From an uncultured Bacteroidota bacterium (GTDB lineage: Bacteria > Bacteroidota > Bacteroidia > Bacteroidales > VadinHA17): a stretch of DNA of 64,000 bases. The position numbers were made by a program, and so were the translations under genes. Location: NCBI GenBank assembly GCA_903824785.1, contig CAIJYD010000030.1, forward strand, positions 62,001-126,000, written 5' to 3'. This document shows positions 46,147 to 55,916 of this stretch, piece by piece. The notes beneath the pieces are model-generated. The model saw only the letters and a program-made list of their open reading frames with translations. It did no database searches and was not told the origin of the DNA. The first letter of the stretch is position 1. Every line of letters starts with the position of its first letter.

Positions 46147-46294
46147 AAAATTGAGCGTTTTCCTTACAAGAAATGTTGTTTGATTGTAGTACTTTTATGT
46201 TAATATTTTAACAAGGCCGTCGAGATTAATTTTAATACGGGGAAAAATCCTGTCTTCTTAACAGGAACCTGAATTCAGGTAATCAAAAGCTGAG

Positions 46295-46978
46295 ATGATG
46301 AATGATATTGAAAGAGTCAGAGAATACTTAAGTAGCGGTTCAATAGGTAAAATCTGCCTTGCTGATGCCGACCTCAGGGATGCTGACCTGAGAGGTGCTG
46401 ACCTTAAAGGAGCTAATCTCATCTATGCTGATCTTAGCGGTGCTGACCTCTATAATTCAGACCTTAGTTGTGCTAATCTCACAGAAGCTTTCCTCAATAA
46501 TTCTGATTTAAGAAGTGCCAATCTCTCCGGTGCCAACTTATCCGATGCTAATCTGACAGGCGCCTATCTTAATAATGCCGACCTCACAGACGCTGATCTC
46601 ACAGATGCCAACCTGAGTGATGCCAATCTGAGCAATGCTGACCTCAGTGGTGCCAGGCTTAACAATGCTTACCTGAGAGGTGCCATACTGAAAGGTGCCA
46701 TACTCAAAGAAGCTGTTCTGGTCGGGGAAGATTTTACAGGAGAAAACCTGGCAGGAGCAGATCTGACAGGAGCCGACCTAAGAGGAGCCAACTTCAGGGG
46801 TGCTAACCTTACAGGTGTCATACTTAAAAATGCTGACCTCCGGGGTGCCTGTATGAGAGGGGCTTTCCTCAGAAATGCTGACCTGAAGAACAGTGACTTA
46901 AGAAACGCTGATCTCACTGATGCTGTGATTGCCGGCGCTATTCTCGATGGAGCGGAATTGTCAGATTTCAGAAAATAG
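46295..46978 (+). CDS. Pentapeptide-repeat protein
   Basis: 227 residues, of which about 195 are right-handed beta-helix pentapeptides of the A(D/N)LxX type, such as ADLRDADLRGADLKGANL, with one interruption near EDFTGENLAG. The short N-terminus MMNDIERVREYLSSGS is helical and the end is not hydrophobic, so the protein seems cytosolic. Functions in the family range from gyrase mimicry to unknown structural roles; I see nothing that decides. It is 20 bp before the fifth sulfatase gene. Confidence 0.85.
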   Translation: MMNDIERVREYLSSGSIGKICLADADLRDADLRGADLKGANLIYADLSGADLYNSDLSCANLTEAFLNNSDLRSANLSGANLSDANLTGAYLNNADLTDADLTDANLSDANLSNADLSGARLNNAYLRGAILKGAILKEAVLVGEDFTGENLAGADLTGADLRGANFRGANLTGVILKNADLRGACMRGAFLRNADLKNSDLRNADLTDAVIAGAILDGAELSDFRK

Positions 46979-46998
46979 AAAATCAAAAAATAAAATAT

Positions 46999-48540
46999 AT
47001 GTACAGCAGGAACCTTACAGCAATTAAGATCCTTGGAATCAGTGCACTTCTTGTCCAATGCAGATCGGGAGAAAAGAGTGCTTCAGAAAAAAACACCGAC
47101 AGACCAAACATAATCTATATTCTGGCTGATGACCTGGGCTATGGCGACCTTGGTGTTTACGGTCAGAAAAGGATTGAAACTCCGAATATTGACAGGCTGG
47201 CTGCCAACGGGATGCTTTTTACACAGCACTACTCCGGGGCTCCCGTAAGTGCACCCTCAAGATGTGTACTTTTAACCGGAAAACACACCGGCCATTCGCA
47301 GGTAAGGGGAAATGATGAATGGGGAAGCAGGGGAGACGTCTGGAACTACAGGGCAATGATTGCCGATTCAACACTCGAAGGCCAGCGCCCTTTGGCAACA
47401 GGCACAATAACAATAGCCGGGCTGTTGCAGAAAGGTGGCTATAAAACAGGGATGGTCGGTAAATGGGGACTCGGTGCACCACATACAGAAAGCATCCCCA
47501 CAAAGATGGGATTTGACTATTTCTTTGGGATAAACTGCCAGCGAATGGCACATACCTATTACCCGCTATTCCTCTATGAAAACGAACACAGGGTCTATCT
47601 TAATAATGATACAGTGGCTCCAAACACGAGACTCCGGGAAGGAGCAGACCCATATAATCTTTCAAGCTATGATGCCTATAACCTCAAGGATTATGCTCCT
47701 GACAGGATGTTCGCCCGTATTACAGATTTTGTGAATAACAACAAAGATACCACCTTCTTTCTCTACTGGGCAACACCAATACCTCATGCTGCACTTCAGG
47801 CGCCGCAAAAATGGATAGATTTTTATGTAAAGAAATTCGGCGATGAAAAACCATATTCCGGCGATCAGGGTTACTTCCCTCACCGCTATCCGCATGCAGC
47901 CTATGCAGGAATGATATCTTACCTTGACGAACAGGTAGGAAAACTGGTACAGCAACTCAAAGAGCTGGGAATTTATGAAAATACACTGATTGTCTTATCA
48001 AGTGACAATGGCCCGACCTATAACGGAGGTACCGACTCTCCATGGTTCGACAGCGGAGGACCTTTCAGAAGTGAGCAGGGGTTCGGAAAAGGAAATGTCA
48101 ATGAAGGAGGGATAAGAGTGCCGATGATTGCCAGCTGGCCCCTCAGAATAAAACCTGGTGCTGTTTCGGACCATATCTCAGCATTCTGGGATGTTCTGCC
48201 GACACTCTGTGATGTTGCCGGAATAAAGCCGCCAGAAAACATTGATGGAATAAGTTTTCTGCCTGAATTAACCGGCGGAAATCAGGTGAAACATGAATAT
48301 CTATATTGGGAATTCCCTGAATCGGGTGGACAGCAGGCTGTTATATCGGGCGATTTCAAAGCTATGAGAAAGAATATGGACAAGGGAAACAGGGAATTTG
48401 TACTGTTCAATCTGAAAACAGACCCCGGAGAAACAGAAAATATTGCTTCAGCAAACCCTGATATCATTTTGAAAATAAAGGAAATAATCAAGAAAGAACA
48501 TCAGGACTCTCCGACAAATCCACGTTATGTTAACGAATAA
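46999..48540 (+). CDS. Sulfatase 5 (Ser-type arylsulfatase, lipoprotein)
   Basis: 513 residues; N-terminus LGISALLVQCRSG contains a likely lipoprotein Cys, so periplasmic or surface-attached. Core: RPNIIYILADDLGYGDLGVYG, the catalytic site Ser84-Ala-Pro-Ser-Arg88 followed by CVLLTGKHTGHSQVRG, GMVGKWGLGAPH (here Gly replaces the usual His after KW) and IVLSSDNGPTYNGG. The KW-G change in the GKWHLG motif sets it apart from the other four sulfatases. It is not contiguous with the other four (10.9 kb away). It ends 16 bp from the convergent mnmE gene. Confidence 0.9.
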   Translation: MYSRNLTAIKILGISALLVQCRSGEKSASEKNTDRPNIIYILADDLGYGDLGVYGQKRIETPNIDRLAANGMLFTQHYSGAPVSAPSRCVLLTGKHTGHSQVRGNDEWGSRGDVWNYRAMIADSTLEGQRPLATGTITIAGLLQKGGYKTGMVGKWGLGAPHTESIPTKMGFDYFFGINCQRMAHTYYPLFLYENEHRVYLNNDTVAPNTRLREGADPYNLSSYDAYNLKDYAPDRMFARITDFVNNNKDTTFFLYWATPIPHAALQAPQKWIDFYVKKFGDEKPYSGDQGYFPHRYPHAAYAGMISYLDEQVGKLVQQLKELGIYENTLIVLSSDNGPTYNGGTDSPWFDSGGPFRSEQGFGKGNVNEGGIRVPMIASWPLRIKPGAVSDHISAFWDVLPTLCDVAGIKPPENIDGISFLPELTGGNQVKHEYLYWEFPESGGQQAVISGDFKAMRKNMDKGNREFVLFNLKTDPGETENIASANPDIILKIKEIIKKEHQDSPTNPRYVNE

Positions 48541-48556
48541 ATAATTAGGCTGCCGG

Positions 48557-49960
48557 TTACTTTCCGATACAAAAGTTCCTGAATATATTTCCAAGGATCT
48601 CATCGGAGGTAATCTCGCCTGTTATCTCGCCAAGGTAGTGAATTGCCTGACGTATATCGATGGCCAGAAAATCTTCGGAGATTTGATTATCAAGGCCGGT
48701 CAATACTCTTTCCAGACTTTCAGAAACTCGCAGCAGCGCTTCATAATGCCTTATATTAGTGATTATTACATCATCCGAACTCAACTTATCCTTTTCAATA
48801 ACTTCACTTAACTTAACCTTAAGTTCATCCAGACCCGATTTCTCTGTGGCGGAGATAAAAAGAAGAGGCTCTTTCTCCTCCCTCTTTATATTCGCTGCAA
48901 GCTCCGCTCTCTTTCCCGCAGTTGCCAGATCTGTCTTATTAATAATAATGAAAAGTCGTTTTTCGGTACCTCTTATCAATTCTCTGATTGCCTCTATGCG
49001 CCTGTTTATCAGCTCTGCAGATTCAGTTATATCATCAGTCAGAAGGATAACCGATGCCTGACTTATCTTCTCATGGGTTTTCTTTATACCCAAAGCCTCT
49101 ATAATATCTGATGTTTCCCGCAAGCCGGCTGTGTCAATAAATCTGTACTCAACTCCTTCAATATCAATTGTCTCTTCAATAGTATCCCGTGTTGTGCCGG
49201 GTATTTCAGAAACTATTGCCTTCTCTTCCATCAGCAGAGCATTAAGAAGGGTCGATTTCCCCGAGTTGGGTTTTCCTACAATCGCAACAGGTATCCCATT
49301 CTTTAAAGCATTACCCGTCTTGAACGATTTTGTCAGGTTATCAGCCAGCTGCTTAATGGTGATGATTATTGCAGAAAGCTTTTTTCTGTCTGCAAATTCA
49401 ACATCCTCTTCTCCGAAATCGAGCTCAAGTTCAATAAGTGATGCAAAATTCAGGAGCTCAGATCGGAGCCTGCTTATCTCACCCGAAAAGCCACCTCTCA
49501 TCTGATTCATTGCTACTCTGTGATAAGCTTTTGCTGATGAAGCTATAACATCGGCAACAGCCTCAGCCTGAGAAAGATCTAACCGTCCGTTTAAAAAAGC
49601 CCGCTGGGTAAATTCCCCAGGTTGTGCCGGAATAGCTCCGTTTTTTATTAATAACTCCAGAATTCTCTTTTTTATATAAGGCGAAGCATGACATGAAATC
49701 TCCACCGACTCCTCACCAGTATAGGAACGTGGTGCCCTGAAGATACTTACCAGTACCTCGTCAATGATTTCGTTGTCTGAACAGATCTTTCCGAAAACTA
49801 TCGTAAAGCCCTTTTGATTAATCAGTTGAATGCTTTTATCTGAAGGGAAAAAAATCTTTCCGCAAATACCCAGGCTATCGGATCCACTAATCCTTATTAC
49901 TGAAATTGCACCACCTGAACCTGTTGCAGGTGCACATATTGTCTCTTCACGCCTTACCAT
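48557..49960 (-). CDS. mnmE: tRNA modification GTPase MnmE (TrmE)
   Basis: 467 residues, standard length. Together with MnmG it installs the xm5U34 modification on tRNA. The N-terminal folate-binding domain has ICAPATGSGGAISVIRISG, the GTPase insert has G1 GKPNSGKST, G3 DTAGLRET and G4 NKTD, and the protein ends in the essential FCIGK. The ATG at 49958-49960 gives the normal N-terminus MVRREETICAP. Single-gene minus-strand unit between plus-strand genes. Confidence 0.97.
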   Translation of the reverse strand: MVRREETICAPATGSGGAISVIRISGSDSLGICGKIFFPSDKSIQLINQKGFTIVFGKICSDNEIIDEVLVSIFRAPRSYTGEESVEISCHASPYIKKRILELLIKNGAIPAQPGEFTQRAFLNGRLDLSQAEAVADVIASSAKAYHRVAMNQMRGGFSGEISRLRSELLNFASLIELELDFGEEDVEFADRKKLSAIIITIKQLADNLTKSFKTGNALKNGIPVAIVGKPNSGKSTLLNALLMEEKAIVSEIPGTTRDTIEETIDIEGVEYRFIDTAGLRETSDIIEALGIKKTHEKISQASVILLTDDITESAELINRRIEAIRELIRGTEKRLFIIINKTDLATAGKRAELAANIKREEKEPLLFISATEKSGLDELKVKLSEVIEKDKLSSDDVIITNIRHYEALLRVSESLERVLTGLDNQISEDFLAIDIRQAIHYLGEITGEITSDEILGNIFRNFCIGK

Positions 49961-49980
49961 TTTTAATATCTGATTTGAAA

Positions 49981-50011
49981 CAAATGTATGAAACTTAATT
50001 GAGGTGCGAAA
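49981..50011 (-). promoter_or_regulatory. Promoter of mnmE
   Basis: Minus-strand TACATTTG (49981-49988) matches TAnnTTTG, with TTTC at 50008-50011, spacer 19 bp, and lies 21 bp before the chosen start. Good agreement with a Bacteroidota promoter. Confidence 0.45.
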
Positions 50012-50184
50012 CCACTTATTTTTGTGTGAAAAAAATAACAGATAATTCATCGGATAGCTTTTGCTGCCTGATCATGCTTATGGTTGAATAAGATTAAAAA
50101 AATCAATTAATCGTCTTAAAAAATAACCATGAAAAACCTCTTGTTCTTAATAAATGCAATAACTTGCGGCAAATTTTCTTAAAC

Positions 50185-53100
50185 ATGATGGACGATACCG
50201 TAGTCAGGGAAAACAGGATCTTAAAAAAAATTGCTCAGTCTGCTGGTGGGGCAGCAATGCTTATTGGTTTAAGTACTCTCTTTTTTCTTTCAGCCGCCAT
50301 TGACAATCCGTTCCAGTTGTTTAAGGATTTTAAACCTATGTCGCCTTCAACAGCTATTCTGTCAGCCATTTATGGTTTTTTGCTACTATCGGGAAGTTAT
50401 AAAGTTGAAAACCGGACTAAAAGATTTGCTGTTACATTGATGGTAATCATATTTACATCCTACTCACTTCTTAAATTTCTTGAATATTATCTGGGAACAA
50501 ATCTCACACTCGATTCATATCTTTTCCCGATTGACAAAAAATTTACAGGGATCCCTCATAACCGTACTTCGCCTATCTCAGGACTGTTATTCTTTTTCTG
50601 CGGTGCAGCTATCCTGATCCGCCTGTATTTAAGTTCCCGTCAAAAATGGATGAGCTTAATCGGGATTATAGGAATCGGGATAGTCTATATCGGCTATGCG
50701 GGTCTCATTGGATATATATTCGGTACTCCCTTTCTCTATGGTGGAAATATTATACCGCTCTCATTTAACACCACATGCGTATTTTTACTATTGGGATGGG
50801 GAATTGTTGCAATTAGCGGCAGGGAGAGCTTTGCTTTGAAAACGGTAACTGGTACAACTGCCAGTGCCAGACTCCTCAGAGTGCTTATTCCACTCATTGC
50901 GGTTATTCTGATTGTTGACGAATTAATAGATTCTATATTTTCTCAATTCAATGTTGACTCCATTCTCCTTTCAACCGTATCTGTACTGATACTGATACCG
51001 CTTACTGTATGGCTGGTAGTAAGAGTTTCACGCATTGTTTTCAGAGAAGCAGAACAGGCACATGAGGAGCTCGAGAATTCATATGTTTTGTTAAAGGAAA
51101 ATGATGACAGATACCGTAATCTTATCGAGAGTGCAGCCGATGCCATTATAACCATTGATAGTGAAGGGCGGATAATTTTGTTCAACCACGCGGCAGAAAC
51201 TATTTTCGGATATTCTGCCAATGAGCTGTTTCTCAGTCCGGTTGATTTTCTTGTTCCGGATATTCTGGGGATCAGCCACAAAAACAGAATTAGTAACTTT
51301 AAGAGTACAGGACAATCATCAATATTCAGAATCGCCAGGCAGCTTTATGGCAAAAGAAAAGGAGGTGAGCTTTTCCCTCTTGAAATTTCCGTTTCAGTAA
51401 CAAATGTAAAGAATGATACCAACTATACCGCAATAGTACGCGACATCTCAATAAAATTCAAAGAAGAACAGCTGATTAAAGAGAGTGAAGAAAGGTTTAA
51501 CCAGCTCTCGGAACATTCCAGATTATATACCTGGGAAGTCGATTCCAACGGGCTTTATACATTCATCAGCCGGACATCCACCCTGATACTGGGTTATACC
51601 CCTGAAGAAATAATTGGCAAAAAACATTTTTACGACCTTCATCCCAAAAATGAGCGGGAAGCTTTCAAAAAAGCAGCTTTCGAAGTGTTCCGTCGCAAAG
51701 AACCTTTTCATAACCTTGAAAATACTGCGAAGACCAAAGATGGGGAGCTTATATGGCTCGTAACCAATGGAATCCCTATCATGGACAATAACGGCGCCTT
51801 AACCGGATATACAGGATCAGATTCAGACATCACTGAACTTAAACAAAAGGAGAAAGCACTTAAAGAGAGTGATGATAAGTACCGGGTACTGTTTGAAAGT
51901 GCGAATGAAATAATCGTTGTTCTTCAGGACGGAATGATCCGCATGATCAACTCTGCTTCAGAAGAAATCACAGGCTTCACGAAACAGGAACTTTTGGATG
52001 CCCCGTTTGTTTCATTTCTTCATGCCGATCATAAAGAGCTTCTTATAGAACGATATAAGTTGCGGATGGAAGGAAAACCGGCACCCAGCAGATACGAATT
52101 CCAGCTGATTGCAAAAAACGGAGAAATTTTATGGTTCCAGAATAATTCAGTCCTGATCAATTGGGAAGACCGGCCGGCAACTCTGAACTTCCTGACAAAT
52201 ATCTCCGCTCTAAAGCAGGTAGAAGAAGAATTGACTGAATCAAATAGCAGGCTGAAATCGGCCATTACCGAAGCAACTTTACTTGCTGAAAAGGCTGAAG
52301 CTGCCAGCAGGTCTAAAAGCACATTTCTTGCAAATATGTCTCATGAAATACGTACACCGCTCAATGCAATAATAGGGTTTTCACAACTGATGAACCGTGA
52401 CAAATCATTGACAGATACGCAGAAAGATTACAATAACTCCATTACCCGGGCTGGCGAACATCTCTTAGCTCTCATAAATGATATTCTGGAACTTTCGAAA
52501 ATTGAAGCCGGGCGATCAGATTTGAATTTAGCAAATACCGATTTTTACTCTTTTCTCTCAGGTATACAGGTAATTTTCAAAGAACAGGCGCAAAATAAAA
52601 ACATCCAGTTTATTTTTGAATCGGCCGACGATATGCCGAGGTATATTATTATTGATGAAAACAAATTACGCAGGATCTTTTTCAATCTGGTCGGAAATGC
52701 AATTAAATTTACTGAAGAAGGTGGCGTGGCAGTACGTACCCGCATTGATAAAGTAAAAGATAATGAAAGCAGACTGATTGTTGAGATTCAGGATTCAGGA
52801 CCGGGTATTTCCGTTGACGAGATGAGCAAACTCTTTAGGCAATTCGAACAGACAAGTTCAGGGATAAAAAAAACCAGCGGCACCGGCTTAGGTCTTGCCC
52901 TCAGCCGCGAACTGGCCCTGCTCATGAATGGCAATATCACAGTTACCAGCGAATCAGGCCTGGGCTCATTGTTTATTTTAAATGTTGAAGTAAAAGATGG
53001 AAATACCATACCGGCAGAAGAAATTGTCACAAAACGTGTAATCGGTATTAAAGAAGGAGAGGGACCATATCGCATATTGGTTGTTGATGACAAACCTGAG

Positions 53101-53715
53101 AACCTTTTGGTTATAGTAAAGTTGTTGGGAACTGTTGGATTTGAGACTAATAAAGCATCAAACGGAGAAATTGCAATTGAAATATTCAACCAGTGGGATC
53201 CACATCTGATCTTAATGGATATGCGTATGCCGGTTATGGACGGTTATGAGGCTACACGTCTAATAAGATCAACTGAAAAAGGAAATAAAATACCTATTAT
53301 TGCGCAGACTGCCAGCGAGTTTGAAGAGAATAGAAAAAATAGTGAGCTTAGACTGGATGGTTATATACGCAAACCTTTCAGGGAAAACGTATTATTTAAT
53401 CTGATAGGAAAAATGCTGGATATAAAATATATCTATGATTTTGAGAATGAACCTGTTAGTCAGGTATATTATCAGAATAATGAAAATAGTCTGGCAGACG
53501 ATATTGCAAAATTGTCAAAGAATCTTTTATTACAAATGAGAAATGCAGTTTCGGTTGCTAATTTTGGCTTACTTAACAGCCTTATCAGAAAAATAGAGGC
53601 GGAGAATCCGGTTCTGTCAAAACACCTTATAATGAAGGCTGATAATTACGACTATGAATATTTACAGAAAATTCTAATTACAACAGATCAAAATAAAAGT
53701 GATAAAAATGAATGA
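50185..53715 (+). CDS. Membrane hybrid histidine kinase with PAS domains and receiver
   Basis: 1176 residues. About eight N-terminal membrane helices (to about residue 285), then three PAS domains (about 310-430, 435-560, 570-690), a coiled region, HisKA with phosphoacceptor His720 in NMSHEIRTPLNAI, HATPase (DSGPGISVDEM, GTGLGLALS), and a C-terminal receiver with VVDDKPENLL and Asp1012 in LILMDMRMPVMDG. A tail of about 75 residues follows with no clear HPt motif. The start is the ATG at 50185; the frame opens earlier with TTG. It ends in an 8-nt overlap (ATGAATGA) with the receiver-kinase gene. The signal sensed is unknown. Confidence 0.9.
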   Translation: MMDDTVVRENRILKKIAQSAGGAAMLIGLSTLFFLSAAIDNPFQLFKDFKPMSPSTAILSAIYGFLLLSGSYKVENRTKRFAVTLMVIIFTSYSLLKFLEYYLGTNLTLDSYLFPIDKKFTGIPHNRTSPISGLLFFFCGAAILIRLYLSSRQKWMSLIGIIGIGIVYIGYAGLIGYIFGTPFLYGGNIIPLSFNTTCVFLLLGWGIVAISGRESFALKTVTGTTASARLLRVLIPLIAVILIVDELIDSIFSQFNVDSILLSTVSVLILIPLTVWLVVRVSRIVFREAEQAHEELENSYVLLKENDDRYRNLIESAADAIITIDSEGRIILFNHAAETIFGYSANELFLSPVDFLVPDILGISHKNRISNFKSTGQSSIFRIARQLYGKRKGGELFPLEISVSVTNVKNDTNYTAIVRDISIKFKEEQLIKESEERFNQLSEHSRLYTWEVDSNGLYTFISRTSTLILGYTPEEIIGKKHFYDLHPKNEREAFKKAAFEVFRRKEPFHNLENTAKTKDGELIWLVTNGIPIMDNNGALTGYTGSDSDITELKQKEKALKESDDKYRVLFESANEIIVVLQDGMIRMINSASEEITGFTKQELLDAPFVSFLHADHKELLIERYKLRMEGKPAPSRYEFQLIAKNGEILWFQNNSVLINWEDRPATLNFLTNISALKQVEEELTESNSRLKSAITEATLLAEKAEAASRSKSTFLANMSHEIRTPLNAIIGFSQLMNRDKSLTDTQKDYNNSITRAGEHLLALINDILELSKIEAGRSDLNLANTDFYSFLSGIQVIFKEQAQNKNIQFIFESADDMPRYIIIDENKLRRIFFNLVGNAIKFTEEGGVAVRTRIDKVKDNESRLIVEIQDSGPGISVDEMSKLFRQFEQTSSGIKKTSGTGLGLALSRELALLMNGNITVTSESGLGSLFILNVEVKDGNTIPAEEIVTKRVIGIKEGEGPYRILVVDDKPENLLVIVKLLGTVGFETNKASNGEIAIEIFNQWDPHLILMDMRMPVMDGYEATRLIRSTEKGNKIPIIAQTASEFEENRKNSELRLDGYIRKPFRENVLFNLIGKMLDIKYIYDFENEPVSQVYYQNNENSLADDIAKLSKNLLLQMRNAVSVANFGLLNSLIRKIEAENPVLSKHLIMKADNYDYEYLQKILITTDQNKSDKNE

Positions 53716-54817
53716 TTTGAAGTCAGATTCTGATATGCCGGGCATCCTTCTTGTTGATGATATACCTGACAATCTTAAGATTATGGGCAACATTCTCAGG
53801 AATGAAGGATACAATGTGAGGCAGGTTCTCAGTGGGGCCCTTGCACTACAGGTAGCAGAACTTGAAATTCCGGATCTAATTCTACTGGATATAATGATGC
53901 CGGGAATGGATGGTTATGAAGTTTGCCGCCGCTTAAAAGAAAACCCTAAATTAAAAGATATCCCTGTAATTTTTATAAGCGCGCTAAACGACACAAGTGA
54001 TATTGTCAGAGCACTTAAAACAGGTGGCGTGGATTATATTAATAAACCATTCAAGGCTGAGGAGGTAAAAGCCCGCGTACACACCCACCTCATAATTTAC
54101 CGGCAAAATAAAGAACTGAAGGAACTTAATGCCACTAAAGATAAGTTTTTCTCAATCATAGCACACGACCTCAGAAATCCTTTCACCGGATTTCTTGGTC
54201 TCACCAAAATGATGCAGGAAGAGATAAAACTACTCTCTACTAACGAAATAGAAGATATGGTTGGATTGCTTAACACGTCAGCTAACGACCTAATGAGCCT
54301 TCTTGAAAACCTGCTGGAATGGGCAAAGATGCAACGGGGTATCACCAGTTTTAATCCTGTTCAATTTCTTCTGACAGGAAGCATTCTTAACTGCATCAAG
54401 CACTCATCAGATTCTGTGCGTAAGAAGGAGATTACTACCAAAATTAATATTCCTGCAGATCTGAAAGCATTTGCTGACATTCAAATGTTCGAAACCGTTC
54501 TCCGCAACCTGTTCAGCAATGCTGTAAAGTTTACACCTAAAGGCGGAAAGGTAACTGTTTCAGCCCGAAAAGAGAATAATAATTTTCTGGAAGTTGCTGT
54601 CAGCGATACGGGTATTGGTATGAATAATGATTTGAAAGACAAACTGTTCCAGATCAGTGAAAAAACGGGGCGCCAGGGCACTGAAGGAGAACCAAGCTCA
54701 GGACTGGGATTAATTATATGTAAAGATTTTATTGAAAAACATGGAGGCAAAATATGGGTGGAAAGTGAAGAGGGCAAAGGGACAACCTTCTATTTTAACC
54801 TTCCTCCGGCTTCATAA
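53708..54817 (+). CDS. Receiver-histidine kinase (REC-HisKA-HATPase)
   Basis: 369 residues, cytosolic. An N-terminal receiver (LLVDDIPDNLKIMG, phospho-Asp61 in LILLDIMMPGMDG, K in INKPFKAEEV) is joined directly to a kinase core with phosphoacceptor His153 in SIIAHDLRNPFTGF, NLFSNAVKFTPKGG, DTGIGM and SGLGLIICKDF. The receiver likely controls the kinase it is fused to and receives phosphate from the upstream hybrid kinase, whose gene it overlaps by 8 nt. No DNA-binding domain, so the output is another protein. ATG at 53708 used; a GTG nine bases earlier is also in frame. Confidence 0.9.
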   Translation: MNDLKSDSDMPGILLVDDIPDNLKIMGNILRNEGYNVRQVLSGALALQVAELEIPDLILLDIMMPGMDGYEVCRRLKENPKLKDIPVIFISALNDTSDIVRALKTGGVDYINKPFKAEEVKARVHTHLIIYRQNKELKELNATKDKFFSIIAHDLRNPFTGFLGLTKMMQEEIKLLSTNEIEDMVGLLNTSANDLMSLLENLLEWAKMQRGITSFNPVQFLLTGSILNCIKHSSDSVRKKEITTKINIPADLKAFADIQMFETVLRNLFSNAVKFTPKGGKVTVSARKENNNFLEVAVSDTGIGMNNDLKDKLFQISEKTGRQGTEGEPSSGLGLIICKDFIEKHGGKIWVESEEGKGTTFYFNLPPAS

Positions 54818-54873
54818 CAGGCAGGGTATGATATATATTACCCCTATATAATCAAAAGCAAAAAATAAATAGG

Positions 54874-54881
54874 TATTTTTG
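54874..54881 (+). promoter_or_regulatory. Possible -7 box before sucD
   Basis: TATTTTTG matches TAnnTTTG; it lies 67 bp upstream of the ATG at 54948. No TTTG at the -33 position, so only moderately supported. Confidence 0.3.
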
Positions 54882-54947
54882 AAATTGTGCTGATGAGCAA
54901 CGGCAATATGAGAAACTACATTATTTTTAATCACTAAATATCTTATT

Positions 54948-55823
54948 ATGAGTGTTTTGTTAAATAGTAACTCCAAAATTATTGTACAAGGATTTACAGG
55001 AAGTGAAGGGACTTTTCACGCTACCCAGATGATTGAATATGGAACAAAAGTTGTCGGAGGGGTAACACCGGGAAAAGGAGGTCAGCTACATCTTAATCTG
55101 CCGGTCTTTAATACCGTAAGAGATGCCGTATCAAAAACCGGTGCCGATGTATCTGTCATATTTGTACCACCCCCCTTCGCTGCCGATGCCATTCTCGAAG
55201 CTGCCGATGGTGGAATAAAGCTTATTGTCGCAATAACTGAAGGTATTCCTGTTTCCGATATGGTTATGGTTAAGGAACATCTCAGTTCACTCGACTGCAG
55301 GCTTATCGGACCAAATTGTCCGGGTATTATTACACCCGGCGAATCGAAAGTCGGAATTATGCCAGGTTTCATTCACAGAAAAGGTACTGTAGGAATCATA
55401 TCACGATCAGGCACATTAACCTATGAAGCAGTTGATCAGGTTACAAAAATGGGGCTTGGCCAGTCAACATGTATCGGTATCGGGGGCGATCCGGTTGTAG
55501 GAACCACAACACTGGATGCAGTCAGATTACTTATGGAAGATGATGACACTGAAGCCATTGTAGTAATAGGGGAGATCGGCGGAAATATGGAAACAGAAGC
55601 TGCTGAATGGATCAGGGAAAATAGCACCAAACCGGTTATCGGGTTTATAGCCGGTCAGACAGCTCCAAAGGGACGTAAGATGGGACATGCCGGAGCCATA
55701 ATAGGAGGGAAGACAGATACAGCAACCGCAAAGATGGAAATAATGAAGAACTGCGGTATACATGTTGTTCAGTCTCCTGCAGAAATTGGTATTACTGTTC
55801 TGAAGGCATTACAGGCATTATAG
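54948..55823 (+). CDS. sucD: Succinate-CoA ligase, alpha subunit
   Basis: 291 residues. Alpha subunit of the cytosolic TCA-cycle enzyme making or using succinyl-CoA. The CoA-binding motif [14 protein letters not shown] lies near the N-terminus, the phosphorylated His247 is in GHAGAIIGG, and [12 protein letters not shown] and [10 protein letters not shown] are typical. The usual partner gene sucC is not adjacent, which is the odd point; it may be elsewhere. Followed by fabG after 93 bp. Confidence 0.95.
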   Translation: MSVLLNSNSKIIVQGFTGSEGTFHATQMIEYGTKVVGGVTPGKGGQLHLNLPVFNTVRDAVSKTGADVSVIFVPPPFAADAILEAADGGIKLIVAITEGIPVSDMVMVKEHLSSLDCRLIGPNCPGIITPGESKVGIMPGFIHRKGTVGIISRSGTLTYEAVDQVTKMGLGQSTCIGIGGDPVVGTTTLDAVRLLMEDDDTEAIVVIGEIGGNMETEAAEWIRENSTKPVIGFIAGQTAPKGRKMGHAGAIIGGKTDTATAKMEIMKNCGIHVVQSPAEIGITVLKALQAL

Positions 55824-55884
55824 ACATCAGGGCGCTACGGCTTGCGGCCTGGATTTTCAACTTTCGGCTAAAAAAACTTTTCTT

Positions 55885-55892
55885 TACATTTG
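55885..55892 (+). promoter_or_regulatory. Possible -7 box before fabG
   Basis: TACATTTG matches TAnnTTTG and is 25 bp upstream of the fabG ATG. No good -33 box. Confidence 0.35.
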
Positions 55893-55916
55893 CAGAAATT
55901 TAATAATCCGAAATAA

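Noticed and set aside
46295-46978. DNA tandem repeat or CRISPR-like array in the pentapeptide gene
   Set aside because: The periodicity of 15 bp is due to coding pentapeptides; no spaced identical repeats. No CRISPR array was seen anywhere in the window.
46669-47058. 129-codon minus-strand frame over the pentapeptide gene
   Set aside because: It is the mirror of a repetitive coding sequence and has no sensible composition.
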